This document shows, one piece after another, positions 34,401 to 44,132 of a DNA stretch of 64,000 nucleotides. Made by a program: the position numbers and the translations under genes. The notes beneath the pieces were generated by a model. The model ran no database searches, was not told where the DNA came from, and saw only the letters and a program-made list of their open reading frames with translations. The DNA comes from Collybia mongolica. Lineage: Eukaryota > Basidiomycota > Agaricomycetes > Agaricales > Clitocybaceae. The stretch spans positions 1,364,001-1,428,000 of the forward strand of contig JAAXNY010000009.1 of assembly GCA_013420905.1 (NCBI GenBank), read 5' to 3'. Each line of letters starts with the position of its first letter. Within the stretch, counting starts at the first letter, position 1.

Positions 34401-35160
34401 ACCCACAAACAGATGGAGAAACAGAACGATTAAATCAAGAGCTCGAAATTTATTTCCAAATGTTCTGCCAGAACAACCCAGCAATATGGAAGGATCTTAA
34501 CCCAATTGCAGAATTCGCACATAATCAAAGAACACACTCCACAACAAAAAGATCCCCATTCTTCCTTATGATGGGATATGAACCACAAGCAATTCCATCA
34601 GTATTCCAGAAGACAAATGTTCCAAGTGTGGAGCAACGGATGATCGAACTTAACAGAGCAAGAGAAGAAGCTATGGCAGCACATGACTTGGCAAGAAGAA
34701 AAGTTGCAGAAAGGACAACATGAGGTTTCACCCCATTCAAACAAGGAGAATACGTTTGGTTAGAAGGAACAAACCTTCGAATCCCTTATCCTTCAAGGAA
34801 ACTAGCACCAAAACAAGAAGGACCCTTCAAATCCAAGAAGTCCGCAGACCAGTAATGTACAAACTGAAACTCCCATCACAATGGAAGATCCACCCTGTGT
34901 TTCATGCTTCTCTTCTTACACCATACAAGGAAACCAATACTCACAGACCCAACTTCTTAGAACCTCCACCGGATCTTGTGAATCAAGAAGAAGAGTACGA
35001 AGTAAAAGGGATTATCAATCACCAACGACGAGGCCAAGGCTTCCAATACCTCATGAAATGGAAAGATTACTCATCCGCACACAACACGTGGGAACCAGAA
35101 GACCACTTAAAAAGAGCTCAAACAATACTTCAATCCTATCAGAAGCTACATTGCCTCTAA
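31482..35160 (+). pseudogene. pol: Chromovirus pol: protease, RT, RNase H, integrase, chromodomain (disrupted)
   Basis: Domains in order: retropepsin (LIDCGAGGIFID, ILGLPWLKWHNPKIDW); RT (RPTQDYRRLNEGT, TKLDLQWGYNNVRI, GLCNPPATFQ, catalytic YMDDILIS at about 32,832); RNase H (HIESDASKWATGAVL); integrase with its HHCC finger (H...PGGHPGQYKT...CATCQQ), DDE core ([42 protein letters not shown]); and a C-terminal chromodomain (EYEVKGIINHQRRG...YLMKWKDYSSAHNTWEP). Breaks: TGA at 31,980, 32,460, 34,319 and 34,721, plus one-base deletions in a T run near 32,490 and an A run near 34,829. The first catalytic Asp of the integrase reads Asn (codon 34,133-34,135). The chromodomain places it among chromoviruses. 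Confidence 0.9.
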
Positions 35161-35211
35161 CCAACTACTGTCTACTATCGCTCTCAACAAATTCCAGATT
35201 CTTAACAAACA

Positions 35212-36210
35212 ATGTCCTCCCCTATCAACTTCTACACCACCGCCCTCACCAACCCTCCTAACACCCCTATCATTAATATTGCATCTCAAGAACGCCTTGA
35301 AATCACAACAAAGATCATACGTCGCCAGAAGTTCTTATCATGGTTCATGCATGAAGAACATCATGAACAAATGATTCAAGCATTCAATCAGCCACCACAC
35401 GGTCAACTCATCAAACTAGTTGAAAAATACCTGGAAATCAGGGACATGCTATATCATCAAACTGCAAATATCAGCCAGGCTCTAGATCAAACTACAGAAG
35501 AATTAGTGGACACGCAAGAATTTCGAATTCTAGAAGATCTAATTCCATTATTACAAGAAGGAATTCGACTACCTACATCCACGCCTTCAACACCTACAGA
35601 GTCAACCGAAAGAGTCGATACAGTTGATGAAGAAGTACAAACATCTTCTCCCAGAACACCCACACCTTCGACTCCAAATTCTCCTATTTATCAACCCGAG
35701 CCCCTTCCAATCCCACCTTTTTGCAAACCATCCCCTTCACCATCGCAACATTCCACTCCTGATCCAGCAGACATGGTTGCAAACAAAGAAATATTTAAAC
35801 ATTTGAAAGGTCGAAAGGCCACTAAATCTGTCATTAAAAAGAAGAAAGCACCCAAACCCATCAAATACACAATGAACCCTCTCAATTACGTTGGAAGTCA
35901 AGAAAAACCCATCAACCTCACCCAAGTAGAACGAGCACTCATCTACAAAAACGTATTATGCTCTCAATGCCTCAACTTTGGACATTCATCAATTAATTGT
36001 GAAAAACAATATTGTCCAATATGTTTTCAACCAGCACCAGGATATTGTTGTGACCAATGCCCCAAAAGACCCACGACTAGAACAGCAGGGTATTACCAGA
36101 GCTGGCGACAGGTTGGAGATGAACATGAAGAGGTAGATGATGGGATTGACAATCCTTTCGATTATCCAGAAGCCATCGCAAACATGACAGGGGAGCCAAT
36201 TGACTACTAA
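35212..36210 (+). CDS. Additional intact 332-codon ORF between pol and the 3' LTR, zinc-binding-like C-terminus
   Basis: An uninterrupted frame lies in the position where env or accessory genes sit. The N-terminal 90 residues look helical (IIRRQKFLSWFMHEEHHEQM, KYLEIRDMLYHQTANISQAL). A Ser/Thr/Pro-rich linker follows, then a basic segment (KHLKGRKATKSVIKKKK) and a cysteine cluster CSQCLNFGHSSINC...CPIC...CCDQC, a CCHC knuckle followed by further CxxC pairs. There is no signal peptide or membrane segment, so it is not envelope-like. Four CGA codons survive in it. I do not recognise the family. It could bind RNA or DNA as an accessory nucleocapsid-like protein. Confidence 0.75.
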   Translation: MSSPINFYTTALTNPPNTPIINIASQERLEITTKIIRRQKFLSWFMHEEHHEQMIQAFNQPPHGQLIKLVEKYLEIRDMLYHQTANISQALDQTTEELVDTQEFRILEDLIPLLQEGIRLPTSTPSTPTESTERVDTVDEEVQTSSPRTPTPSTPNSPIYQPEPLPIPPFCKPSPSPSQHSTPDPADMVANKEIFKHLKGRKATKSVIKKKKAPKPIKYTMNPLNYVGSQEKPINLTQVERALIYKNVLCSQCLNFGHSSINCEKQYCPICFQPAPGYCCDQCPKRPTTRTAGYYQSWRQVGDEHEEVDDGIDNPFDYPEAIANMTGEPIDY

Positions 36211-36225
36211 AGCTGGGACGCTTTA

Positions 36226-36243
36226 GGGGTAGAGAGGGGGTAA
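36226..36243 (+). promoter_or_regulatory. Polypurine tract before the 3' LTR
   Basis: A purine-rich run (AGGGGTAGAGAGGGGGTAA) sits directly before the 3' LTR start at 36,244, the position where plus-strand DNA synthesis is primed. Confidence 0.75.
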
Positions 36244-36717
36244 TGTTACAAATTCCCTACTCACGTGCCCTTATCATTTCTTTTCTTACATACTACTGAT
36301 TGCCAGATACTTATCGACTCTTATCTTTCAAAGACCCATATATGCACTTCCTTTCCCATGCTTATTCATCCTTTGAATTACGCTTACTCATTCTCATCTT
36401 AGCTTACTCATTCCTTTATCTATAACCAATAGCGTAAACCATGCTTATCAGACTCTTACATATATATACGGATAGTTTAGCTTAGCTAGTTCTTTAGCTT
36501 GACCTAGCTGAATCAACCTTATTCACCTACTCTGATCTCTTGACACGAACTCGATCCTACTTGCCTTACAAAGGGAGTAGTGCATCTTTGATTCAACAAT
36601 CTGACTTTAGCCCTATTGAGGGAGTCATTAGACATTAGACTTACGAAGTCAATGGTCTATAGTGAACGAACGATAAACCAGATTGATCTAAAGGATAAGG
36701 CCTAAACAGCCGTAACA
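36244..36717 (+). repeat. 3' LTR (474 bp)
   Basis: The 3' LTR is the same length as the 5' LTR, with seven transitions and no insertion or deletion between them. Where the copies differ, the pair at each site (CA/CG, TG/CG, TG/CA, TG/CA, CG/TG) is explained by an ancestral CG. Confidence 0.95.
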
Positions 36718-36722
36718 TGACC
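36718..36722. repeat. Target-site duplication TGACC, right copy
   Basis: This is the second copy of TGACC flanking the chromovirus, see 29,787-29,791. Ignoring the element and one copy restores the LINE ORF1 frame. Confidence 0.9.
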
Positions 36723-38513
36723 TGCTGGTGTGGCAAGTCTTGGTGGGGTAGCCTTTGGGGCGGCCTTGCAGCACGCCGCCAAGTTGCGGTGGTTGCGGGC
36801 ATCATGGGGCCCGCCGCAATAGGAGCACAATTGAGCTCTGAAGGGACAGACCTCCTTGTGGTGGCCGAACCTCCAGCACTTTGTGCAGATAGGGACTCCT
36901 GTCTGCTTATCAGTGGGTAGGATGGTCAAGGACTGGGACCCAAGCATGAAGCTCTTGTTCCGAAGGCTGCGGAGGTGGGTGCCTCCACGAGAATCATAGA
37001 TGTCAAAGAACACAGTGCATGAGTCCGACATTTTAGAGTTTCTGACCATGCAGGGGAGCGCCCCTTGGTACAGGTGGATCACACCTTTCCATTTGCAGGA
37101 TTCAAGGATAGCCTTGACCTCCAGAGGAGTGATGGGAATGGGCTTCCCAGTCTCATCATATGTGACAGTGGTACTGAAGAAGGGGAAGTTGGGGATGTGG
37201 AGGAAGGTCTTGGAGGACCTGACCTCAACCCGTGTCTCTGTCTCAGCCCCCTGAGCCTCCTTTGCCTTGGCATCAAAGAACTGGTAGAGGACCTGGAGGT
37301 CATCTTCGGAAGGCACGGAATCCATGACAAGGGACAAACCCCTGAGATGGTTCCGTGTTTCCACGACGGCACAGATGGTTTGACAATTAGAACCAAGAAT
37401 ACTGTTGATCATTGGTATAACAGGAGCATTGTCCCAGTATACCGGCAGGGAGCAGAAGACCACGACTTCTTTCCGAGAGAAACCGTGGGTGGTGGAACAC
37501 TTCACATTGGCGCGAGCCCATTCAGCATTTGTGTGGGAGGTGGTAGCCCCACCTGCAACAATCTGTTGCGCTTGGACAATGGATGCATTGGGAGCCGAGG
37601 GGAAAGACTTGGCCATCTGGACTAGTCCCTCAGCCGTGGCAGCGGCGCCCTTCCTCCTCTTAGAAGGGGGAGGTTGGGGGAGAGCAGCAGCAGCAGCTGC
37701 CGTAGATGCAAATGAGGCCGGGGTTGGCTGAGGGGAGGGAGGTGGAGGCCATCTGGACAACTGAGCCGGGATAAGCTTCCTCCGGGGCCTGCAGAGACCT
37801 GCAGGATCAGAGGTGGCATTGGACGAGTGGGGGGGCCGCTGCCCTGACCCAGGAGGACCATACTTAGGGGGGGGAGGAGCGTCAGGGGGGAGCTGGCTCC
37901 AAAGGCTGTCGATGACCTGTTGTAGGGTGGCGACTTGAGAGGTCCCATTGGCAACATGCCGGATGAGGCCGATTTCGGAGGCCAAGTATACGACCTGTAG
38001 GAGCTCAGTGGCAAAAGTGTCAGTGAGGTGTGCAGGGACGCGGTATCCCTTTTCAGTCCAGAGGTTCATAAGCTCTGTTGTGTTGTGGAGCAATGAGGTA
38101 GCCACTTGGACGTCAATCTCCACTGATTCTTTTGAACCGGTTGGGAGGAAGGCATCAGCAGAGTTGTCAAAGCTCTCCTGGAAGGAGTTCATCTCCACCC
38201 CCTCCAAGGTTTCCTCTCGGTCCTGGGGAGGTGGGGCTGGGGCTTTGCCTTTGGCGGACGACAACGTGACGGTGTTGTCATCTGCTGCAGTATCCATCGG
38301 AGTGGAGGAATCTGCCTCTGATGCAGGTGCAGGCATGGGTGGTTGAAAGAAGACCTGTTGTGTGATAGTAGGGAGGCCTGGGGGTCTCTGAGGAGTGGTG
38401 CTCCTGGTTGGAGCAGGGGAGGAGGACCTGCGAAGGTAGTTGTGAATGTCCGGCGGTTTCGAGGTGCGTTCTGCCAATTGTTGTGATTGGCTGGGTGGGT
38501 TGTCTTTGCCCAT
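36718..38513 (-). pseudogene. LINE ORF1 (Gag-like, CCHC knuckles), interrupted at its 3' end
   Basis: An open frame of nearly 600 codons starts at 38,513 (MGKDNPPSQSQQLAERTSKP). The first 350 residues are Pro/Ala/Ser-rich. The centre holds a conserved segment (EWARANVKCSTTHGFSRKEV, VETRNHLRGLSLVMDSVPSE, SSKTFLHIPNFPFFSTTVTY) typical of agaricomycete LINE ORF1 proteins. Near the end is the zinc-knuckle cluster CTKCWRFGHHKEVC and CSYCGGPHDARNH. The chromovirus insertion cuts the frame just after PATPAGH-type residues; the rest of the cluster lies at 29,594-29,791. This piece has no premature stop. Confidence 0.82.
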
Positions 38514-38794
38514 ATCAGAGGCACGGGGCTTGGTTGGTAGAGTGTTATTGGGGGTGATCTAGGGCAGCAGAGTGCGTAGAACAATGATGACAACTACAAC
38601 GGTGGCTGTGCACATCATGGTAACAAGTCAAGAAGCATGTGCCAGCTGCCATCTGGGGATGCAAAAGCGAACATGGGAGCACCAGCAGGGACAGAGGAAT
38701 TGACTGCGAGGTGATTGTTAAGGGCTTTTGTTACAAGTTCTTTATCAACCCAGTTTTTGGGCAGAAAGGTGATTCATTCATTTATTCATTCATA
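38514..38794. other. Probable LINE 5' UTR and flank of the Tc1 element
   Basis: No coding potential is recognised. The part near 38,514-38,740 probably belongs to the LINE leader. ATTCATTCATTTATTCATTC (38,772-38,791) is a short simple repeat next to the TA target of the Tc1 element. Confidence 0.45.
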
Positions 38795-39004
38795 CAGTAG
38801 GTCAAAAAACTGTCCCAATGTTTGGTCATTTTATAATGATTTACTTATAACAGAGTATTGGGGATTAATATCATTCTGAGAAAAATATATATGATACTAC
38901 ACCATATTAGCTTTGAAATAAGCCCTTACTTTCCTTATTTGAATAAAAACTCATTTCATAACAAATTGAACAGAATATTTACTCATTGGGACAGTTTTTT
39001 GACC
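38795..39004 (+). repeat. Left 210-bp terminal inverted repeat of Tc1 element 1
   Basis: The repeat begins CAGTAGGTCAAAAAACTG. The outer 20-mer is at 38,800-38,819, and the inner inverted copy ATTGGGACAGTTTTTTGACC at 38,985-39,004. Confidence 0.92.
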
Positions 39005-39154
39005 ATTGCTTAATTTTGGCAAGATCTTTACTGCAGCAAGCTTTAACATCATGTGATGTATTGTGGGAACAATAAACAAATTCATGTGACCATGTTGATA
39101 TAAATTCAACATGTTTCCATCATTACAATCATTCTTTCCTTCCCCCATCATCCC

Positions 39155-40174
39155 ATGAGACCTACATCTTCTACCCAATGCCTTTCTGTGATCTCCCTTC
39201 TTCAAGAAGGCTATACCTTGCATCAGATCCAGTCCAAAACCACTCTGGGAAAGTCTACCATTGGGAGAATCAAGAAGGAACTGGATATGGACAAGGAAAA
39301 CCACAGGGGGGGACATCCTTCTAAGCTCTCTCCTGGTGACAAACAGTCAATTATTTGACAAATCACCACTGGAAGGCTTGATAATGCTGTAGAGGCCACC
39401 CATTTCATCAACCAAACTCTTCCCAACCCTGTCACACTCCAAACAGTCAGGAATGCACTCAAAAAGAATGACTTTTGTAGTGTTGTCAAGAGAAAATGTC
39501 CTCTTCTCAAAAAGGCTCATCAACTGCAACATCTTCAATGGGCAAGATACCATGAAAACTGGACAGTGGAGGATTGGAAAAGGATCTTATGGTCAGATGA
39601 GGTCAAAATCAACAGGATTGGGTCAGATGGAAGGACTTATACTTGGAAGAAGAAGGGAGAACCACTTTCTAACAGAACCACCACTCCTACTGTCAAACAT
39701 GGAGGAGGAAATAATCTTATGGTGTGGGGTTGTATGGGGTGGAATGGAGTAGGAGTGCTTACAGAGGTCCAGGGGATTATGAATGCAGACCAATACTGCC
39801 AGATTTTGGATGGGGGAGTAGTGGAAAGCTTTGAAAAGTTGGAGATGCCAGAGGGAGAGAGGATGTTTCAGCAGGACAATGACCCTAAACATGCATCCAA
39901 CAAGGCAACCAAGTGGTTTGAAGACAACAACATTGATGTTATGGTCTGGCCAGCACAATCCCCTGACATCAACCCCATTGAACATCTCTGGGTAGTGTTG
40001 AAGAAGGCACTTAATAAATACCCAACAGCCCCCAAAGGAGTACATGAGTTGTGGGATAGGGTGGTAGTGGAATGGAATGGAATTCCACCAGAAACATGCC
40101 AGACATTTATAGAAAGCATGCCTAGAAGGGTTCAAGCAGTTATTAAGGCAAAATGTGGTCATACCAAGTATTAA
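39155..40174 (+). pseudogene. Tc1-type DD34E transposase, one internal TGA
   Basis: The frame is 339 codons from ATG 39,155 to TAA 40,172-40,174, with a TGA at 39,356-39,358 (DKQSII-stop-QI). The sister transposase has Arg (CGT) at this position. The N-terminal helix-turn-helix segment reads SLLQEGYTLHQIQSKTTLGK. The catalytic residues are otherwise present: LWSDEVKINRIGSDG, FQQDNDPKHAS and DINPIEHLW, with 34 residues between the second Asp and the Glu. A single C-to-T change in a CGA codon explains the loss. Confidence 0.9.
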
Positions 40175-40202
40175 TTGTGTAAATAGAGACTTTGGAGATG
40201 TA

Positions 40203-40412
40203 GGTCAAAAAACTGTCCCAATGAGTAATTATTTTGTTCAATTTGTTATGAAATGAGTTTTTATTCAAATAAGGAAAGTAGGGGCTCATTTCAAAGCTAA
40301 TATGGTGTAGTATCATATATATTTTTCTCAGAATGATATCAATCCCCAGTACTCTGTTATAAGTAAATCATTATAAAATGACCAAATATTGGGACAGTTT
40401 TTTGAGCTACTG
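40203..40412 (-). repeat. Right 210-bp terminal inverted repeat of Tc1 element 1
   Basis: This is the reverse complement of 38,795-39,004 with about 96% identity. The inner 20-mer GGTCAAAAAACTGTCCCAAT lies at 40,203-40,222. Confidence 0.92.
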
Positions 40413-40414
40413 TA

Positions 40415-41149
40415 TTTCAACACCACAGGAAAATATTTCCATAATGGGTTTTTTCTTCTCTTATGGCTTTTTACAGCATTTCTCCACAAATACAAAGTAT
40501 TGTGACATAATTTGCATGTATTTGGGATGCTTACATAATGCCTTTGATGATGCCATCAAAATTATGCATATCTAATATTTCAAAGCATCACGTTTCAAAA
40601 TTTATTTTGTGATTTTCTCCATAACCAGTAAAGCTATTAACTTTGTTTTTATATGTTTGGAATGTACAAACATGGCTCTACAATTTCCTTGTTGAGTGCA
40701 TTTTTCCCACAGTCTATTTTGAGCAAAATATTAGAAATGTCCAGATTCAGCTACTTTTGAAGGTCTGTGTATTATACCAAAGATGAACAAACATCTTGTG
40801 ACAACAATGACCCTTACCAAACATGACCCTTGTGGGAAATTATCCTAAACATTGGAAAAATCAACAACAACTACTATATTTACCTGAAATACAAAGAGGA
40901 TTGAATTCTCTATATATTGACATATGTCACATGATCTATTCCATCACATAAGCATACCAAATACATGACAACAATCTGAATGCTCATTTAGTGTCCATGA
41001 TCCTGGGAAAAGTAAGTTCTGATGGTTTTTGTGCACAGGCATTGCTTGTTTGCTTGCATTTTCCCAGGGTCACATGACCTCTATAAACTATCATCTACAT
41101 TGTTTCTAGTCATTTACAACTTCCTGAATGTGGAATGGACTTATTTCTC
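40415..41149. other. AT-rich stretch between Tc1 element 1 and the DIRS-like element
   Basis: I see no gene, terminal repeat or conserved motif. It may include the lost 3' end of the DIRS-like element, but nothing in the sequence proves it. Confidence 0.4.
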
Positions 41150-44120
41150 CTAAGAAAAGAAATAAAGAATGAGTACCTGCCACACAGTGTGTTGGCCCAC
41201 TCCACCCAAGTGGGGCAAAGGTCATCATTGTGGGAGGTGAGGATGAGGGAACCACCATTTTCTTTCATCATTTTGGTCCAAGGAAGGTGCAGGGAGGTGG
41301 AGGAAGATCCATCTCAATGGCGTTTGTGCTTGACTTCTGTTCCCCGCAGGATATGGAATTTGCTGTCAAAGGTGGTCTGGGTTGGTACTGTGAGTTCACC
41401 AAGGCAACAACAACCCCAAAAGGCAGCACAAGCCATGGCCCAGGTAGCAGCATGGAATGGGGTGGAGATATCAAAGCAGCATTGGAGGGCATGCAGGTGT
41501 TCGATGGTGACTGGAGCATGTTGTTGTTTATGGAAGGCAGTGCCTTCTTTGTTGGCCATGATGTGAGCCATCTGGACCCAGCAGTTGTCACTGTGCCAAG
41601 GTGCATGTGAGGTGTCATGCCAGGCTTTCAGTCCTGAGAGCCAGGACTTAATGGTCTTCCCCAAGACCCGTCCTTTGTGTGCACCAACAAACCCCACCAG
41701 AAGGATGTGGGAAGTGGGCATTTGGTTGGTTTCAGGTATGCCTTGGGTGTCACAGAATTGTGTGAAACAGAGAGGGCCGGCTCCATAGGAGCTTTTGGTA
41801 GCAGGAGCGTGTGCCCCTTGGATGGTCTCAAAAGTGGCATCAGTGGCATCTGGAGATAGGGTTTTTCAGACTTCTTGTTCAAATTGAATGGAATGGGGAG
41901 TTGACCAGCAACAGAGGCAGTCAGAGGCAGCAATGAAGGGGCGTAGGGTGTTGGGGGTGATCTCATGACCTGCCTGAGGCTTGCAAGCAGTTTTTGTTTG
42001 AGCTGAAGAGGTGCGTGATGGAACGGCTAATGAAGAGGGGAGGGATAAGGTGTGGGTTACAGTTTTTTTGGGGTTCTTTGAGGGTGGTTCCACCTCTTTG
42101 CTCACAACAGGACTTACTGCCATAGGGTTCCAAGAGTTGTACCTAAACATGGAGTATGAAAGGTTGAAGCTCCAGTGGGAGCAGAAATGATGAGCAGAGA
42201 TGCTGTGTGGTGAGGCCCAAGATACTGTGCAATATTGGGTCTGCCAGGTTCTCCTTGGACTTGACATAGCTGACTGAAATGGAGATATTTGCTGCTGCAA
42301 GGACAGAGGCTGTGCACTGGATGGAAAGGTTCACTTCGAAATTTTGGCTCCAGCCTTTGTCAAATGCTCCGATGACACCTTGGTTGTCAGAGTGGAGGAG
42401 GATGTGTGCATCCCAAATGTTCTGCTCCTCCAGCATGTAAATGAGTAGCTCAAGTGCAACCCCTTCCAACCAGCCAATATCACGTGATGGGCCCTTCCAG
42501 CCCTCAACCAGCTGCCATGCATCCCATTGGTCTCCATAAATCACTCCGATGCCCCACAAAGCTGAAGCATCAACATAGAGGCTCATGTCAAGGGCCGGCC
42601 CATGGGGCTTGAGGGTGCATGTCACATTAGGGACTGAGAGGGTGGTAAGCCACCACTTCAAGTCAGTAATGAGGGATTTAGGAGGGTAACAGTGTGAGAA
42701 GGAATCACCTTGGAATGATGCAATGAAGTTCAAAAGGGATGGGAGGTGGGTTTGTCCAAGGGGGTGCACAAAGGCTATGTGACACAAGGAACCATGTATT
42801 TTCATGACATCGAGCATCTGGCAACAGGAGCCAGAGTACAATGGAATGAATGATGTAGTTTGGGCTAAGAACTTTAGTCATTTGGCTTCTAGGAGGCTGA
42901 CATGTTTCCCTTCAATCAACCAGAGGAAGCCAATGTATGTAAACGTGACATCAAAATCCTGACCTTTGTCTGGGTGCCAAGGAATTCAGAGCAAGGCAAT
43001 GCATCTCAAGGCTTCAACATGGTCATATGTATATATGTATGGGGTGGTAGTGCCATTGGGTAGTGCACCGCCCGCTGTAGGGAAACGGAAGTCATCCAAG
43101 TCATCTTCATATTTGACAATGGGGCCAACCCCTTTGCAGGCCCAGATGTCCATGCTCACATTTGCAATCATTCCAGCATTACTACTCAAAGAGGAGCAGC
43201 TGAATGGGCAGTTGTGTTCAACATAGAAAATGTCTTCACCTTGGAGGACAAACCAGAGTTTATGTTCAGGATGGATGGGGCATGTACGATGGAATTTTGC
43301 AATGTCTAGGGTCATAGCCTGGGCGCCTGGGGGTGCATTTGCAATCTAGGGTGGTTTTGTAAGCATGTATTTCACAGTGTGAGGCACAATACAGGGTATG
43401 AGATAAGATATGGGAAAGGGCACAGGTAAGGGTACAGGGTAAGGGTATGGGGTAAGGGGTAGGCAGGTGAGAGGTAAGAGGTAAGGGGGTACAGGGTATG
43501 AGGTATGGGGTAAGGGGTACAGGGCACAAGGTGCAGGTATGGGGGATAAAAGGAATTCACTTACAATTTCTGCGACTTCCAAAGCCGACCCAAAATATGT
43601 TGGGAATTTTGTGGCGTCAACATAGTCATTTGTGGAAGGGTGGAACTTGTCCTGCTTTGAGAGATGACGACAGACTCTGAGTTTGTTAGGTTCATCACCA
43701 GGCTGGGTTTGCACATCCACAATGAGCAGCGAGGATTGGAAGGGGCCCTTCATAATATCTGTCATTTCTTCACACACAAAGAGGCCACTCATTTGCCTCA
43801 AGGCCACCTCATCCTTAAGGTATGCACAGATGGCTGCCTTGTGGGCAATGGCAGAAGGGTGGTTGAGAAAGATGACTGTTTGTTGTAGGGGGGGGAATTC
43901 ACCCATGGGAAAGCCAGTATGGAGGTTGCGGACCAAGAAAGGGTATCTGGTTGTAAGGTCATGCTTCTCAAGAAGCGAAGCGAAGGCAAGGGTATTGTAG
44001 GGTGTTGTGATAGAGGAAAATATATCTTCATGGGCTGGTATGCGAGGGAGAGGGGTCTGGCACATGTGCATGGTGGGCAAGAAGTTGAATGCTGGGGATG
44101 CTTCAAGAAGGGGAGGGGGC
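41150..44120 (-). pseudogene. DIRS-like RT, RNase H and truncated tyrosine recombinase
   Basis: From the 5' side: LEKHDLTTRYPFLVRNLHTG and GFPMGEFPPLQQT; LRVCRHLSKQDKFHPSTND; an intron (about 43,346-43,568); then TLDIAKFHRTCPIHPEHKLW, CSSLSSNAGMIANVSMDIW and the catalytic VKYEDDLDDFRFP. Next come IPWHPDKGQDFDVTFTYIGF and, after a TGA at 42,878-42,880 where Arg is expected, VMKIHGSLCHIAFVHPLG. RNase H reads LYVDASALWGIGVIYGDQW, ILLHSDNQGVIGAF and VSYVKSKENLADP. The recombinase N-terminal domain reads LSGLKAWHDTSHAPWHSDN and FWGCCCLGELTVP, then fades after LCPTWVEWANTL. Catalytic recombinase residues are absent. Confidence 0.75.
43346..43568 (-). repeat. Intron of the DIRS-like RT filled with degenerate GGGTA-type repeats
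   Basis: On the minus strand, GCAGAAATT is followed by a GTAAGT donor and the intron ends CCTAG before ATTGCAAATGCACCC. Joining restores AEI-IANAPPGAQA, the family reading. The interior is a low-complexity array (plus-strand motifs such as GGGTAAGGGTA and GGTACAGGG). It is not the TTAGGG telomere repeat. Confidence 0.65.
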
Positions 44121-44132
44121 ACCAAAAGGGGG

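Larger units (their letters stand above)
29792..36717 (+). mobile_element. Ty3/gypsy chromovirus LTR retrotransposon, 6,926 bp, complete but mutated
   Basis: The element has 474-bp LTRs (TGTTAC...GTAACA), TGACC target duplications, a putative self-complementary primer site, gag, pol in the -1 frame (protease, RT, RNase H, integrase, chromodomain), an extra 332-codon ORF, and a purine tract. It is inserted in antisense orientation to the host LINE's ORF1. Gag-pol carries six premature TGA codons and two single-base homopolymer deletions, so this copy is not autonomous. The LTRs differ at only seven positions, so the insertion is not ancient. Confidence 0.95.
27584..38513 (-). mobile_element. 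LINE (non-LTR retrotransposon), split by an LTR element and internally deleted
   Basis: On the minus strand, a zinc-knuckle ORF1 (38,513 to 36,718) continues in frame across the LTR-element insertion into 29,791-29,594, then fuses to the C-terminal part of an ORF2 (about 29,592-27,900) with post-RT, RNase H and CCHC-type segments. The minus-strand 3' end is A-rich (27,584-27,602), as expected for target-primed insertion. The endonuclease and RT catalytic core are missing, so the copy is dead. The 5' UTR probably extends to 38,550-38,790, but I could not define a target-site duplication. Confidence 0.8.
38795..40412 (+). mobile_element. Tc1/mariner transposon, 1,618 bp, one premature stop
   Basis: The element is flanked by TA dinucleotides (38,793-38,794 and 40,413-40,414). 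It has 210-bp terminal inverted repeats (38,795-39,004 and 40,203-40,412) with about eight mismatches. Each repeat carries the 20-mer GGTCAAAAAACTGTCCCAAT type sequence near its outer edge and its reverse complement at its inner edge. The single 339-codon transposase frame contains one TGA. It shares layout, TIR length and ORF length with the element at 58,715-60,322. Confidence 0.93.

Noticed and set aside
35212..36210. Reading the extra chromovirus ORF as an envelope gene
   Set aside because: There is no signal peptide, no membrane segment and no cleavage site. The cysteine cluster is of zinc-knuckle type.
29792..36717. Classical RIP as the cause of the chromovirus mutations
   Set aside because: RIP of Ascomycetes favours CpA, and the rust-type pattern favours TpCpG. 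Here the changed sites are CpG in various contexts and non-CpG sites are unchanged, so methyl-CpG deamination fits better.
43390..43550. Telomere-like or CRISPR-like array
   Set aside because: The units (GGGTAAGG, GGTACAGG) are irregular, lack TTAGGG and lack unique spacers of constant length. They lie inside an intron of a retroelement.
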